Shown piece by piece: positions 1-7,670 of a stretch of 33,839 nt of DNA (positions within the stretch are counted from its first letter, which is position 1; every line of letters starts with the position of its first letter). The notes below the pieces were generated by a model. It was not told where the DNA came from, made no database searches, and worked only from the letters and a program-made list of their open reading frames with translations. Source of the stretch: Candidatus Saccharimonadota bacterium (GTDB lineage Bacteria; Patescibacteriota; Saccharimonadia; Saccharimonadales; Saccharimonadaceae); assembly GCA_017455145.1 (NCBI GenBank), contig JAFTBP010000011.1, positions 1 through 33,839 of the forward strand, read 5' to 3'. Position numbers and translations under genes: made by a program.

Positions 1-46
1 CATGGTAAGGATGAGGTCTCGGGTTCAAACCCCGATCGTGGCTCCA
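1..46 (+). tRNA. tRNA-Thr (GGT), 3' part only
   Basis: This is the 3' part of a tRNA cut by the window edge. The anticodon loop ATGGTAA puts GGT at positions 34-36, followed by the 3' anticodon stem GGATG, the variable loop AGGTC and a T arm with stem TCGGG/CCCGA around TTCAAAC. The acceptor strand TCGTGGC, discriminator T and an encoded CCA complete it. The anticodon reads ACC/ACU threonine codons. The 5' half, with D arm and 5' acceptor strand, lies outside the window. Confidence 0.9.
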
Positions 47-59
47 TTTTTTTGTTGTC

Positions 60-87
60 TTGACTTTTTGAGAAAAATCATTATAAT
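60..87 (+). promoter_or_regulatory. Promoter of the DraG-like gene
   Basis: TTGACT at 60-65 and TATAAT at 82-87 are separated by 16 bases. The -10 box ends 8 bases before the ATG at 96, and no Shine-Dalgarno sequence fits in that gap, so the mRNA should start at or beside the start codon (leaderless). Confidence 0.75.
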
Positions 88-95
88 ATAAAGTA

Positions 96-1205
96 ATGAA
101 CCAAACTTTGAGTGACTACAAGGATAAGGTAAGGGGATGTCTTGTTGGTGGAGCTGTGGGCGACGCTTTGGGGTATCAGATTGAATTTGAAATTGGTATA
201 AAGCCAAAACAAGTTACGCGGTTTAAAAATAACAAAGGTATTATTTCTGATGATACGCAGATGGCCTTGTTTACGGCGAATGCCTTGCTTTGGCGCGAAA
301 CAAGGTTGGCGATTCGTGGAATCGCTTTAGCTCCGCCGGAAGCGATTTGTCTTGGGTATTTTGATTGGCTAAGGACACAAGAAAAGACAGATAAGCATAC
401 ACCGATTTGTTGGATAGAGAAAATTCCAGAGTTGAATGTAATACGAGAACCTGGAAGGACGTGTTTGACTGCGCTTGAAGAAAGAACTAAGGATGACAAT
501 GGAACGCTTAATTTTAGTAGGCTAATTAATGATAGTAAAGGCTCTGGGGCCGTAATGCGCGTAGCGCCAATTGGGCTTTATATTATTCCGAAGGAAGCTG
601 GTAAAATAGCCGGATATTCGGCAAATATTACACACGGACATCCACTAGCGATATTGTCAGCGTTTGTGATGGCTAAAATTATTGCTTATATTGTGAGTGA
701 AAATACAAAAATTGAAACAGCGGTTTTGCGTTCTATAAAAGATATGATGGATTGGGAGCCGGATTATTATGAAAATAATCGGTGTCACAAGCTAAGGTGG
801 GACACAGAAAAAAGCGAACTAAAAGAAATATTAGAGCGCGCGATAAAACTCGCAAAAGAAAATATAGAAGATACAAATGCGATTTCTCAGCTAGGTCAAG
901 GATGGGTATCAGAAGAGGCTCTAGCAATTGCAACATATTCTACTATAAAACATCAGGATAGCTTTGAAGATGCGGTGGTTTCGGCAGTAAATCACGATGG
1001 TGATTCTGACACTACGGGGGCGCTTGCTGGAAATATCATTGGCGCAAAATTAGGATATAATAAGATTCCAGATTATTATAAGAACAATATTGAAATAAAA
1101 GACGTAATGCTTGAGCTGGCAGACGATATGGTAAACGGAGTGCCGATTGATAAAAACGGTGATGTTTCTGATGCTACTTGGCTTTCAAAATATTGGCATC
1201 TTTAG
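96..1205 (+). CDS. ADP-ribosylglycohydrolase family protein (DraG/ARH-like)
   Basis: Likely removes ADP-ribose from a modified protein or nucleic acid in the cytoplasm. The 369-residue protein shows the family's metal-binding signatures in order: the N-terminal GCLVGGAVGDALG near residue 15, DDTQM near residue 51, a GHP segment near the middle, GWVSEEALAIA, and C-terminal DGDSDTTGALAGNIIGA. The two metal-site Asp clusters (DDT and DSD) are intact, so an active enzyme is expected. No transferase partner is visible nearby, so the substrate is unknown. The start is the first ATG after the -10 box, giving a leaderless mRNA. Its 3' end overlaps the convergent FNT-like gene by 32 bases. Confidence 0.85.
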   Translation: MNQTLSDYKDKVRGCLVGGAVGDALGYQIEFEIGIKPKQVTRFKNNKGIISDDTQMALFTANALLWRETRLAIRGIALAPPEAICLGYFDWLRTQEKTDKHTPICWIEKIPELNVIREPGRTCLTALEERTKDDNGTLNFSRLINDSKGSGAVMRVAPIGLYIIPKEAGKIAGYSANITHGHPLAILSAFVMAKIIAYIVSENTKIETAVLRSIKDMMDWEPDYYENNRCHKLRWDTEKSELKEILERAIKLAKENIEDTNAISQLGQGWVSEEALAIATYSTIKHQDSFEDAVVSAVNHDGDSDTTGALAGNIIGAKLGYNKIPDYYKNNIEIKDVMLELADDMVNGVPIDKNGDVSDATWLSKYWHL

Positions 1206-1764
1206 TAATGAACCACATTACAATAGAGCCAAAAAAATTGCCTAGGACACAGATAATTAGTGAGGCGTCAAAAGTAATGGCGACGCCCATTGTGATGACG
1301 TTGGCGATGCAGTGCTGAAATCCGCAAAAGATAAAAAGTGGAATGCCAAAAATAATGCCAAGTGGTGTGCCTTTTCTGTACATAAAAACGGCAATATACA
1401 TAATGACGCCACAGAGGATGGATTTGATTAGCATAGGAAGATCAAAGGTCCAGCTAGTAACTTTGGAAACGGCGGCGGATTTGACACTATCATCTACAAT
1501 GCTAAAGACCATTCCGATTAGGTATCCGGTGATAAGATTAACAGCAAGAATGATAAATAAATCTAGGACTTTGATTTTGTCTTGGAAGAGAAAACCGCAT
1601 TTTCCAGTAAAGAGATTTTGACCCATATAGCAGACGCCGAGGAGTCCAAGCGCAAAAATAACGGGGCCGATAGGATTTCCAAGTTTAAGTAAAGCATAGT
1701 CGCCGAGCGCAATAAGCAGGCTAGCGCCAATACTTTTTCTAATAAGCTCGGACTTCCCTTTCAT
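1174..1764 (-). CDS. Formate/nitrite transporter (FNT) family-like membrane protein
   Basis: Polytopic membrane protein of 196 residues with about six hydrophobic segments. The segment GFQHCIANV matches the FNT signature GFEHxxANM, with Gln in place of Glu, and GNFFGSIV resembles the FNT motif GNxxGG. FTGKCGF and NLITGYLIG fit the re-entrant half-loops of the repeated FNT fold. FNT channels carry formate, nitrite, hydrosulfide or lactate with protons. This copy is shorter than the usual roughly 260-280 residues, mainly in loops and termini. Its ATG abuts the stop of the TPR gene (TAAATG), so translation is probably coupled. The substrate cannot be told from sequence. Confidence 0.6.
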   Translation of the reverse strand: MKGKSELIRKSIGASLLIALGDYALLKLGNPIGPVIFALGLLGVCYMGQNLFTGKCGFLFQDKIKVLDLFIILAVNLITGYLIGMVFSIVDDSVKSAAVSKVTSWTFDLPMLIKSILCGVIMYIAVFMYRKGTPLGIIFGIPLFIFCGFQHCIANVITMGVAITFDASLIICVLGNFFGSIVMWFITKDANILKAK

Positions 1765-2475
1765 TTAGATACGTCTCCTTGGATGAACGTGTGGGCGAGG
1801 AAGTGGGCGTTTGGCTACGGGTCGTGGTATAGTGCGACGAGTAGTGCGCTTTTTCTTTTCGGCTTTGGCGATGAAAGACTCAATTCTAGCATTGGTGGAT
1901 GCAATTCCCTCTTCGTCCTCGGCTTCTTTATGAATGGCGAGAATGAGGCGGAGCGTACTAAGAGACGGGTCTAGAGAGTAGGCTTGTTCCAAAGCTTCTA
2001 GTGCGTTTTTGCGGTTGCCCATACGTTCTTCGGCCTTAGATAGGGCAATATATCTAGCTGGCATATCTCCTTCTAATTCTAGGGCTTGTTTAAATGCCAT
2101 GGCGGCTTTTTCATATTCACCAGTTTCTAGATAGATAAGGCCGGCATTGTGGAGAGAAGAAGCATTTTCATCTAGGGATTGGGCAATTTCAAAACACTCA
2201 ATAGCTTCGTCAAATTTCTGGCTCTTAGCGTATAAAATACCCAGGCGGTTATATGCGGCGGCGTTTTTTTCGTCTACTCTAAGAATGGCGAGAAGGGCTT
2301 TCTCGGCGCGAAGAGTTTTGCGCTCTTTCATAGAAACTTGGGCGATTTGCCAGAGTTTTTTAACCTGGAGAGCGGTTTTTTCGTTGGTTTCGGTCTTGGC
2401 AGGCTTTTTCTTGATGACCGGAAAAAAGAATACCATATAAATGGTTATCAAGAGAATAGCAATAACACCTAACAT
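1765..2475 (-). CDS. Membrane-anchored tetratricopeptide repeat protein
   Basis: 236 residues. An N-terminal hydrophobic helix (about residues 2-20, LGVIAILLITIYMVFFFPV) anchors the protein, followed by a Lys-rich stretch. Roughly four TPR units lie between residues 45 and 180, with AAAYNRLGILYAKSQKFDEA and NAGLIYLETGEYEKAAMAF as clear examples. The C-terminal 35 residues are basic and Pro/Arg-rich. TPR arrays scaffold protein-protein contacts; the partner is unknown. It begins a transcript from a promoter lying over the end of the upstream delta-prime-like gene. The -10 box ends 6 bases before the ATG, so the mRNA should be leaderless. It is followed immediately by the FNT-like gene. Confidence 0.8.
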   Translation of the reverse strand: MLGVIAILLITIYMVFFFPVIKKKPAKTETNEKTALQVKKLWQIAQVSMKERKTLRAEKALLAILRVDEKNAAAYNRLGILYAKSQKFDEAIECFEIAQSLDENASSLHNAGLIYLETGEYEKAAMAFKQALELEGDMPARYIALSKAEERMGNRKNALEALEQAYSLDPSLSTLRLILAIHKEAEDEEGIASTNARIESFIAKAEKKKRTTRRTIPRPVAKRPLPRPHVHPRRRI

Positions 2476-2481
2476 AAGTTT

Positions 2482-2490
2482 ATTTTAGCA
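2482..2490 (-). promoter_or_regulatory. Extended -10 promoter of the TPR gene
   Basis: On the minus strand TGCTAAAAT (TG at 2490-2489, TAAAAT at 2487-2482) is followed by exactly 6 bases and the ATG at 2475. It overlaps the stop codon of the upstream delta-prime-like gene (2485-2487). Confidence 0.6.
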
Positions 2491-3165
2491 TAAATCAGCG
2501 ATAAGATGAAGTTTTATGTGGCCATTTTGCTTAAGATTATCATGGAGAGTGAGAAGTTTTGGTAACTTTTTTAGAAAGGCTGGATTTTTTGTAGCAAAAT
2601 ATGATTTATAGAGAATCTCAATGGCGGTTTCGGTAATTTGTAAACTAGTAAAACGAGCGTCTTTTTTGAAGTCTTTTTCGTTTGATAAATCTTTGATTAG
2701 GTTTGGCAAATCGGAATTTTTGGCAGAAATTATTCGTTTGGCGTATAATTTTGCCATTTCTGGGGCATCTACTGGGGTATTTAGAGGGTTTTTTATTCGT
2801 TTGATGTATAAATCTCCGCGTGACAAAATTGTAGGAAGAAGGGCCGAGGCGGAGTTTGTAAACAGCACAAAATGATAATTATCAGCAGGTTCTTCTAGGA
2901 GTTTTAGAAAAGCGTTTTCGGCTTTTTCGTTCATTTTTTCGGCATTATAAACAAAAATATAAAAATCCTTGGTTTGTTTAACTTTGGTTTGGTTGATGAT
3001 TTCGCGAACTTGTTCAATGGTAATACTGTTTTGGATTGGTTGCACCACAAGATGATTTTTGTCGCCAGTTTTTGGTAGGATGTCTGGAATAGTGGGCATC
3101 ACAAAAATAGAGAAACCACTTAAGCTGGCGATTTGTTCTATTTTTAGTTCATCATCAAAAAACAT
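2485..3165 (-). CDS. DNA polymerase III delta-prime-like (AAA+ clamp-loader) protein
   Basis: 226 residues, shorter than typical HolB. The core segment around residues 70-117 is characteristic of delta-prime and DnaX: FVYNAEKMNEKAENAFLKLL, then EEP, then LLPTILSR, the sensor 1/arginine-finger region. No P-loop is present, as expected for delta-prime, which does not hydrolyse ATP. It would work with DnaX to load the sliding clamp. The start ATG overlaps the stop of the pseudouridine synthase gene by one base (TAATG), indicating coupled translation. The family is clear; the exact subunit assignment rests on the lack of a Walker A motif. Confidence 0.75.
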   Translation of the reverse strand: MFFDDELKIEQIASLSGFSIFVMPTIPDILPKTGDKNHLVVQPIQNSITIEQVREIINQTKVKQTKDFYIFVYNAEKMNEKAENAFLKLLEEPADNYHFVLFTNSASALLPTILSRGDLYIKRIKNPLNTPVDAPEMAKLYAKRIISAKNSDLPNLIKDLSNEKDFKKDARFTSLQITETAIEILYKSYFATKNPAFLKKLPKLLTLHDNLKQNGHIKLHLIADLC

Positions 3166-4061
3166 TAAATTATGCTTTCAAATTCTTTTGGAAGTGGAGC
3201 GGAGAAAGTTTTTCTGACGTTTTCTGCGTCGCCTGGAATGGTAATTTCTAGACTGCCGGCGTGGAGCATTAGGCGGTCTGCTTTTGATTTTTCGTTATAA
3301 ACGCGGTCGCCGACAATAGGACAACCAATATAATTTAAGTGGACGCGAAGCTGGTGCGTGCGGCCAGAAACGGGCTTTAATTCTAGTAGCGAGTTTTTGC
3401 CGTTTGATTTTAAGACTTTGTAATATGTTTCAGAAGGTTTGCCTTTAGGGTCAACCATAAAAGTAGTAGGACGTTTTAGATTTCTTGCGATAGGCAGGTT
3501 AATTAAGGCTTCGTCTAACTTTGGTTTGCCATCTACTATGGCATAGTAAGTTTTGTGAGTTTTTCTGTCTTGGAACTGACGGCGAAGCATAGACTGCGTG
3601 GCTTCGTTTTTGGCTAAAATGACAACACCAGAAGTATCACGATCTAGGCGGTGAACTAATAATCCATAATCTTCTAGTGTGGGTTCGGTAGTGAATTCGC
3701 CCTTGGCCATAGATAATAATCCGGCAGGCTTATTAATAACTAGAACGTTGTTATCTTCATAAATCAAAAATTGTTTAACATCTTCCGGAAGAGATTTTTC
3801 TGGAACTTGTAAAACAATCTTTGGGATAGAATTTTTGATTAGTTCGTAGTTTGGTTTTTTGATGACTTCTCCGCCTACTGTAACATAACCAGATTTGATG
3901 AAATTTTGGAGCGTAGAGCGATTGAACTCTGGGTGCTTTTCTACAAGATAGAGATCCAGCCGGATACGCTCTTCCGGCTGAATCTTCCCTGGCAAAATCA
4001 CATCTCCGTTTTTGACACGAGACAAACTAGGTTTGCTGAATTTTTTGCCAGTAATAATCAC
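3165..4061 (-). CDS. RluA/RluD family 23S rRNA pseudouridine synthase
   Basis: 298 residues. An S4 RNA-binding domain (about residues 34-80, RLDLYLVEKHPEFNRSTLQN) precedes the catalytic domain. The active-site signature GLLVHRLDRDTSGVVILAK contains the Asp that attacks the uridine base, and GRTHQLRVHL is the second conserved block. It isomerises uridines in rRNA; the target cannot be fixed from sequence. The start is GTG at 4061, just downstream of the TAA of the preceding gene (4064-4066), so it relies on coupled translation. The roughly 30-residue N-terminal lead before S4 is longer than usual. Confidence 0.9.
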   Translation of the reverse strand: MIITGKKFSKPSLSRVKNGDVILPGKIQPEERIRLDLYLVEKHPEFNRSTLQNFIKSGYVTVGGEVIKKPNYELIKNSIPKIVLQVPEKSLPEDVKQFLIYEDNNVLVINKPAGLLSMAKGEFTTEPTLEDYGLLVHRLDRDTSGVVILAKNEATQSMLRRQFQDRKTHKTYYAIVDGKPKLDEALINLPIARNLKRPTTFMVDPKGKPSETYYKVLKSNGKNSLLELKPVSGRTHQLRVHLNYIGCPIVGDRVYNEKSKADRLMLHAGSLEITIPGDAENVRKTFSAPLPKEFESII

Positions 4062-4063
4062 TA

Positions 4064-4549
4064 TTAGTCATTCTTCTTGGTAAAGGTAAGTTTTTCGTTG
4101 CCGGTTTCAATATTACCGTCGCCGTCGTCAGAGGATGTTTCATAGGTAATAGTGATAGTGTCATCTTTTGTGGTGTAATCCGCTTCGGTTGGCGTATCTT
4201 CTTCGTCGTCATCACTCTTTTCAAAGTGGAATTTTTTGCCGTCATAGGTAAACTTAGCTTCGTCACCAAAGATGCTAAGCTTGCCTTCTTTGTCGTTCTC
4301 AATCTCAAGTGTAGCAGAAATGCCAAAGGCCTTCATTAAGTCGAGCGTAGAGGTCTGGTCTTCGCCGTTTACTTCTAGGGCGGTAAGTTCGTAGTTGCCG
4401 GTTAAATCAACTTTCTTGAATGGGTTGATTACGACTAGTGCAATAATAGCTGCAATTAGGACGATTGCACCAATAATCCCGCCAATAATTAGGCCCTTGT
4501 TTGATTTTTTGGCTTTTTCTGTGGTTTTTTCTGTGGTCTGTTCAGCCAT
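4064..4549 (-). CDS. Single-pass membrane-anchored protein with exported acidic domain
   Basis: 161 residues, not recognised. A short Lys/Thr/Glu-rich cytoplasmic tail is followed by a strong transmembrane helix (about residues 19-43, ending VINPF) and a beta-rich outer domain of about 115 residues. The outer part contains LTGNYELTALEVNGED and alternating Thr/Lys strands with an acidic Asp/Glu loop around residues 113-125, suggestive of a small lipocalin-like or beta-sandwich fold (weak inference). The start is the ATG at 4549, with a GAGAGGAAA ribosome binding site and an extended -10 promoter upstream. It is first of the run that continues with the pseudouridine synthase and delta-prime-like genes. 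Confidence 0.65.
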   Translation of the reverse strand: MAEQTTEKTTEKAKKSNKGLIIGGIIGAIVLIAAIIALVVINPFKKVDLTGNYELTALEVNGEDQTSTLDLMKAFGISATLEIENDKEGKLSIFGDEAKFTYDGKKFHFEKSDDDEEDTPTEADYTTKDDTITITYETSSDDGDGNIETGNEKLTFTKKND

Positions 4550-4574
4550 AGTTTCCTCTCAATTAGTTTTCTAT

Positions 4575-4583
4575 ATTTTAGCA
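4575..4583 (-). promoter_or_regulatory. Extended -10 promoter of the membrane-anchored protein gene
   Basis: Minus-strand TGCTAAAAT (TAAAAT at 4580-4575) with a TTTACA-like -35 box 16 bases upstream. The leader to the ATG at 4549 is about 20 bases and contains the ribosome binding site. Confidence 0.55.
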
Positions 4584-4599
4584 TAGATTCTATGATTGT

Positions 4600-4625
4600 A
4601 AAAATAGGACCCGCAAGGCGGGCCC
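4600..4625 (-). terminator. Rho-independent terminator of the SpoT-like HD gene
   Basis: Minus-strand stem GGGCCCGC/GCGGGTCC (8 pairs including one G-U) with a CTT loop at 4625-4607, followed by TATTTTT. It lies just past the stop at 4635. Confidence 0.8.
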
Positions 4626-4634
4626 AGTTGCTGG

Positions 4635-5318
4635 TTATTGGAAGTCGTTTTCGTAGTGGTTTTTACCGCCGTAAAGTTGTTCTCCGTGAAGCTCTACGCC
4701 ATAGGCGTTTGCAAGAGTCTCGTTGATAGATCTAACCATGACTCTAAGCAGGTATAATGTTGGAGCGATTTCTGGATACATGTCTTTGGCCATTCTCAAG
4801 ATTGGCAATAGTAATTGGTCTGTTTCAATTACGTTCTTTTTAATCTTATTTGGCTCAAAACTTCCAGCCATGCTGGAGAGATTAACAAAACGGTCAAGCG
4901 CCTTGCAGATAATGGCGTTTTTGTCTTGCAATAATTCGTGAAAATAACGCGTCTTGCATTGCAATTTGTTTTCACCAACATAAGGTTTGCAGGTCATTTT
5001 TTCGACACCGCGTTTGACTTCGTCACTAACCGGTAAATCGGCTATGGCAGTATCGGTGTCTTCTGGAACATCGTGCAATATGATGACGGAAAATAAATCG
5101 TCGCTAGTTAGCCCCATGCTCATAGCGATTGACGCCATTAAGAGTGGATGGACAATATATGGCTGATTAGTCATTTTGCGGACTGCTCCGTCATGTTTTT
5201 TTCTGGCAAATGCTAAAGCTTTGACGCTTTGTGTTAGGCCTAAGGCCTGAAATTGTGCCATTAGTCTAGTATACATTTTTGATTCGTCATAAACTAGCTG
5301 ATTTGCAACTACGCTCAT
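4635..5318 (-). CDS. SpoT/MESH1-like HD-domain phosphohydrolase
   Basis: 227 residues. The region around residues 33-90 matches the hydrolase half of RelA/SpoT: ALAFARKKHDGAVRK, then PYIVHP, then ILHDVPEDT. The metal ligands H42, H57, H82 and D83 and the catalytic pair E86/D87 are all present. No synthetase or regulatory domain follows, so this is a small stand-alone enzyme that may degrade (p)ppGpp or, like animal MESH1, another phosphorylated nucleotide such as NADPH; the choice is inference. The ATG has a strong ribosome binding site (AAGGAGG, 7 bases away). It is a single-gene transcript with its own promoter, G-rich leader and terminator. Confidence 0.75.
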   Translation of the reverse strand: MSVVANQLVYDESKMYTRLMAQFQALGLTQSVKALAFARKKHDGAVRKMTNQPYIVHPLLMASIAMSMGLTSDDLFSVIILHDVPEDTDTAIADLPVSDEVKRGVEKMTCKPYVGENKLQCKTRYFHELLQDKNAIICKALDRFVNLSSMAGSFEPNKIKKNVIETDQLLLPILRMAKDMYPEIAPTLYLLRVMVRSINETLANAYGVELHGEQLYGGKNHYENDFQ

Positions 5319-5370
5319 AACAACCTCCTTTTAAAGAACTTCCCCCCACCGCAACCTCGTTATTATACCA
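5319..5370 (-). promoter_or_regulatory. Extended -10 promoter and G-rich leader of the SpoT-like gene
   Basis: Minus-strand TGGTATAAT (TATAAT at 5367-5362) is followed by a leader of about 40 bases. The leader contains GAGGTTGCGGTGGGGGG, then TTCTTTA, then AAGGAGG. Similar leaders precede the genes at 17234, 19070 and 25222. Confidence 0.65.
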
Positions 5371-5395
5371 TAAAATAAAAATAAAGACAAAAAAA

Positions 5396-5472
5396 TGGTG
5401 GAGCATACCAGATTCAAACTGGTGACCTCTTCGCTGCCAGCGAAGCGCTCTAATCAACTGAGCTAATGCCCC
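5396..5472 (-). tRNA. tRNA-Ala (GGC)
   Basis: A full 77-base cloverleaf on the minus strand. The acceptor GGGGCAT/ATGCTCC contains the G3-U70 wobble pair that defines alanine identity. The anticodon arm CTTCG-CTGGCAG-CGAAG places GGC at 34-36, the T arm has TTTGAAT between CCAG and CTGG, and CCA is encoded. Confidence 0.95.
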
Positions 5473-5483
5473 AACTGAGGTAT

Positions 5484-5492
5484 ATTTTATCA
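5484..5492 (-). promoter_or_regulatory. Extended -10 promoter of tRNA-Ala (GGC)
   Basis: Minus-strand TGATAAAAT (TAAAAT at 5489-5484) lies about 12 bases before the tRNA 5' end. It is back to back with the trpS promoter. Confidence 0.5.
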
Positions 5493-5499
5493 TAAAATG

Positions 5500-5508
5500 T
5501 GTTAAAAT
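5500..5508 (+). promoter_or_regulatory. Extended -10 promoter of trpS
   Basis: TGTTAAAAT (TAAAAT at 5503-5508) ends exactly 6 bases before the trpS ATG at 5515. With no room for a ribosome binding site, a leaderless mRNA is expected. Confidence 0.6.
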
Positions 5509-5514
5509 AAAAGT

Positions 5515-6525
5515 ATGAAAACGATTTTAACTGGAATTAGAGTTAACAGTGAGCCAACGCTGGGTAATTTCCTGGGTGCGATGCTCCCGATGGTGAGACT
5601 CGCCAACAAACATAGCAAAGATCATAATATTAATATTTTTGTTCCTGACCTTCATTCTATTATTTCTGAAACGGATGGCGATTTCCAGAAAAATCTAGTT
5701 AATTCGGTTAAGTATTATATTGCTTCTGGTTTGAAAATAAACGAGAACGTACATATTTATCGCCAGAGTTATGTGCCGGCGCATTCGGAAATGTGTTGGA
5801 TTTTGAATTGTGTTGCGACGATGGGCGAACTATCTAGGATGACACAGTTTAAAGATAAAAGCCAAGGTAAAGAAAGTGTAAATGCAGGAATTTTTGACTA
5901 TCCAGTTTTGATGGCTTCTGATATATTGCTTTACTCGGCGAGTTATGTGCCAGTAGGCGAGGATCAGTTCCAGCATCTGGAACTTACGCGTAATCTTGCG
6001 ATGCGTGTGAATAATAAATATGGCGAAATATTTGTAGTGCCAGAAAAAACGGCAGACCAAGTGAAATTTATGGGCGAAGAAGAAGGGGTGAGAATTCGCG
6101 ATTTGGTTAATCCTGAAAAGAAGATGAGTAAATCTGCGCAATCAGAAAATTCTAAAATTATGTTATCTGACGATCCAAAACGTGCGGCCAAGAAAATTAT
6201 GGGAGCAACGACAGATTCTTATGCGAACATAAAATTTGATATGTTTAATCAGCCTGGTATTTCTAATTTACTTCAAATAGAGGCCCTAATTAATGATAAA
6301 CCACTTCAAGATGTAATTGCGACCTGGAACGGCGAGAGTAAATATGGGGACCTCAAAAAACAGGTAGCAAGTTCCGTATCGGCATTTTTGGAGAATTTCC
6401 AGGCAGAGCTTGATGCGATTCCAGACGAGATGGTATATGAGTTGCTAGAGACTGGCGAAATTTATGCTAATGAGGTCGCTGACAAAAAACTTTTGCAACT
6501 TCAAAAAGTGTTTAAGTTGCGTTAA
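5515..6525 (+). CDS. trpS: Tryptophanyl-tRNA synthetase
   Basis: 336 residues, the normal length for bacterial TrpRS. It is a class I aminoacyl-tRNA synthetase that charges tRNA-Trp in the cytoplasm. The HIGH-type signature appears as PTLGNFLGA near residue 14, and the KMSKS loop as EKKMSKSA near residue 203. VPVGEDQFQHLELTRNLA matches the conserved segment PVGxDQxxHxELTR. The start ATG lies 6 bases after a -10 box. The next gene follows after a short gap with its own strong ribosome binding site and is probably co-transcribed. Confidence 0.97.
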   Translation: MKTILTGIRVNSEPTLGNFLGAMLPMVRLANKHSKDHNINIFVPDLHSIISETDGDFQKNLVNSVKYYIASGLKINENVHIYRQSYVPAHSEMCWILNCVATMGELSRMTQFKDKSQGKESVNAGIFDYPVLMASDILLYSASYVPVGEDQFQHLELTRNLAMRVNNKYGEIFVVPEKTADQVKFMGEEEGVRIRDLVNPEKKMSKSAQSENSKIMLSDDPKRAAKKIMGATTDSYANIKFDMFNQPGISNLLQIEALINDKPLQDVIATWNGESKYGDLKKQVASSVSAFLENFQAELDAIPDEMVYELLETGEIYANEVADKKLLQLQKVFKLR

Positions 6526-6549
6526 AATAAGAACAAGGAGGAGGTGTAT

Positions 6550-7638
6550 ATGTCTAAGTCTATTGAGGTAGACACAAAAACGTTTATTAGGTTTTGGCTG
6601 GTAGTAGCAGCGTTAGTTTTGATTGGGCTACTAGTGATACGTGCTAAAACTGGCTTAATTATCGTCGGTGCGTCGATTTTTATTGCGGCGGCGATTCGTC
6701 CGCTAGTGACTCGGGTTACTAAGATGCTTGGACCTAAAAACCATACGGGGCTGGCAGCCGGAATTACCGTAACAGGATTAGTGCTTGTAGTCGGCTTAAT
6801 TATCGCTACAGTGGGTCCAGTAGTAATTACGGAGACGTCACGATTTCTTGGGCAGGCGCCGGAACAAATTCAGGCTCTTCTAGACAAAAGTGGATTTATT
6901 GATGAAATTGGAAAATCGCTTGGCGTAGAAAATGCGCGCGTGCAGATTGCTTCTTTTGCTAAAAACACTTTTTCTTCAATATTTGGACATATCCCAGAAA
7001 CACTGTTCTCTAGTGTGAGTGCGATTGCGAGTTTCTTGATGGGGACGGTTTTGACACTAGTGTTAACGATTCTATTTATTACACAAGGACCAGGGCTATT
7101 TTACTCTATGATTTCCAAGATAAATGCTAAGAACGAAAAAGCCTCCAAATTGACGAAGCGGATATTAGAAAAGATTTCTGGTGTAATTTCTGGATATGTA
7201 ACTGGGCAACTTCTAGTTGCGGTAGTTGATGCGACGTTCACTGGGCTAGTAGTGTTTGTTTTGTCTTTAGTCTTTGGGTTCTCTTCTGGGCTAGCGCTCC
7301 CGATGGCGATGGTCTCGCTAGCATTCTATATGATTCCGATGTTTGGGCAGGCAATGACAGATATCACGGTAACGCTGGTGCTATTTATTTCTAGCCCGTG
7401 GGCTGCGCTAATATTCTTAGTGCTATATCTTATCTTTGCGCAGATTGAGGCTAATATTATTGCTCCTAGAGTACAAGGCAATAGAATGTCTCTTCCGCCA
7501 TTACTAATCCTTGTTGCGATTACGCTTGGTATGTATACATTTGGATTAATTGGCGCGATCATCTCCATTCCGATTGCGGGCATTATTAAAGTTTTGATTG
7601 ACGAGTACCCAGCAATTAGAGCAGTCTCTGAACAATAA
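6550..7638 (+). CDS. AI-2E/PerM family membrane protein
   Basis: 362 residues with about seven to eight transmembrane helices. An N-terminal helical pair (about residues 10-50) is followed by the family's soluble loop (about 95-145), then helices including LALPMAMVSLAFYMIPMFGQ and a glycine-rich C-terminal region. The family includes the E. coli AI-2 exporter and sodium/proton antiporters, so the transported species is unknown. The ATG at 6550 is chosen over the in-frame GTG at 6544, because that GTG overlaps the ribosome binding site AAGGAGG. The gene follows trpS in one transcript and ends at a strong terminator. Confidence 0.85.
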   Translation: MSKSIEVDTKTFIRFWLVVAALVLIGLLVIRAKTGLIIVGASIFIAAAIRPLVTRVTKMLGPKNHTGLAAGITVTGLVLVVGLIIATVGPVVITETSRFLGQAPEQIQALLDKSGFIDEIGKSLGVENARVQIASFAKNTFSSIFGHIPETLFSSVSAIASFLMGTVLTLVLTILFITQGPGLFYSMISKINAKNEKASKLTKRILEKISGVISGYVTGQLLVAVVDATFTGLVVFVLSLVFGFSSGLALPMAMVSLAFYMIPMFGQAMTDITVTLVLFISSPWAALIFLVLYLIFAQIEANIIAPRVQGNRMSLPPLLILVAITLGMYTFGLIGAIISIPIAGIIKVLIDEYPAIRAVSEQ

Positions 7639-7665
7639 AAAAGCGCTCCTTTTGGAGCGTTTTTT
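7637..7665. terminator. Bidirectional terminator between the PerM-like gene and cysS
   Basis: Stem CGCTCC (7644-7649), loop TTTT, stem GGAGCG (7654-7659), flanked by an A-run on the left and TTTTTT on the right. It serves both convergent transcripts. Confidence 0.9.
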
Positions 7666-7670
7666 GAGTG

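Noticed and set aside
176..499. Antisense reading frame of 107 codons inside the DraG-like gene
   Set aside because: It lies opposite well-conserved enzyme motifs, has no promoter or ribosome binding site, and its protein shows no domain.
4027..4326. Alternate 99-codon minus-strand frame over the membrane-anchored protein
   Set aside because: It is an overlapping frame in a low-complexity acidic coding stretch, with no start signals.
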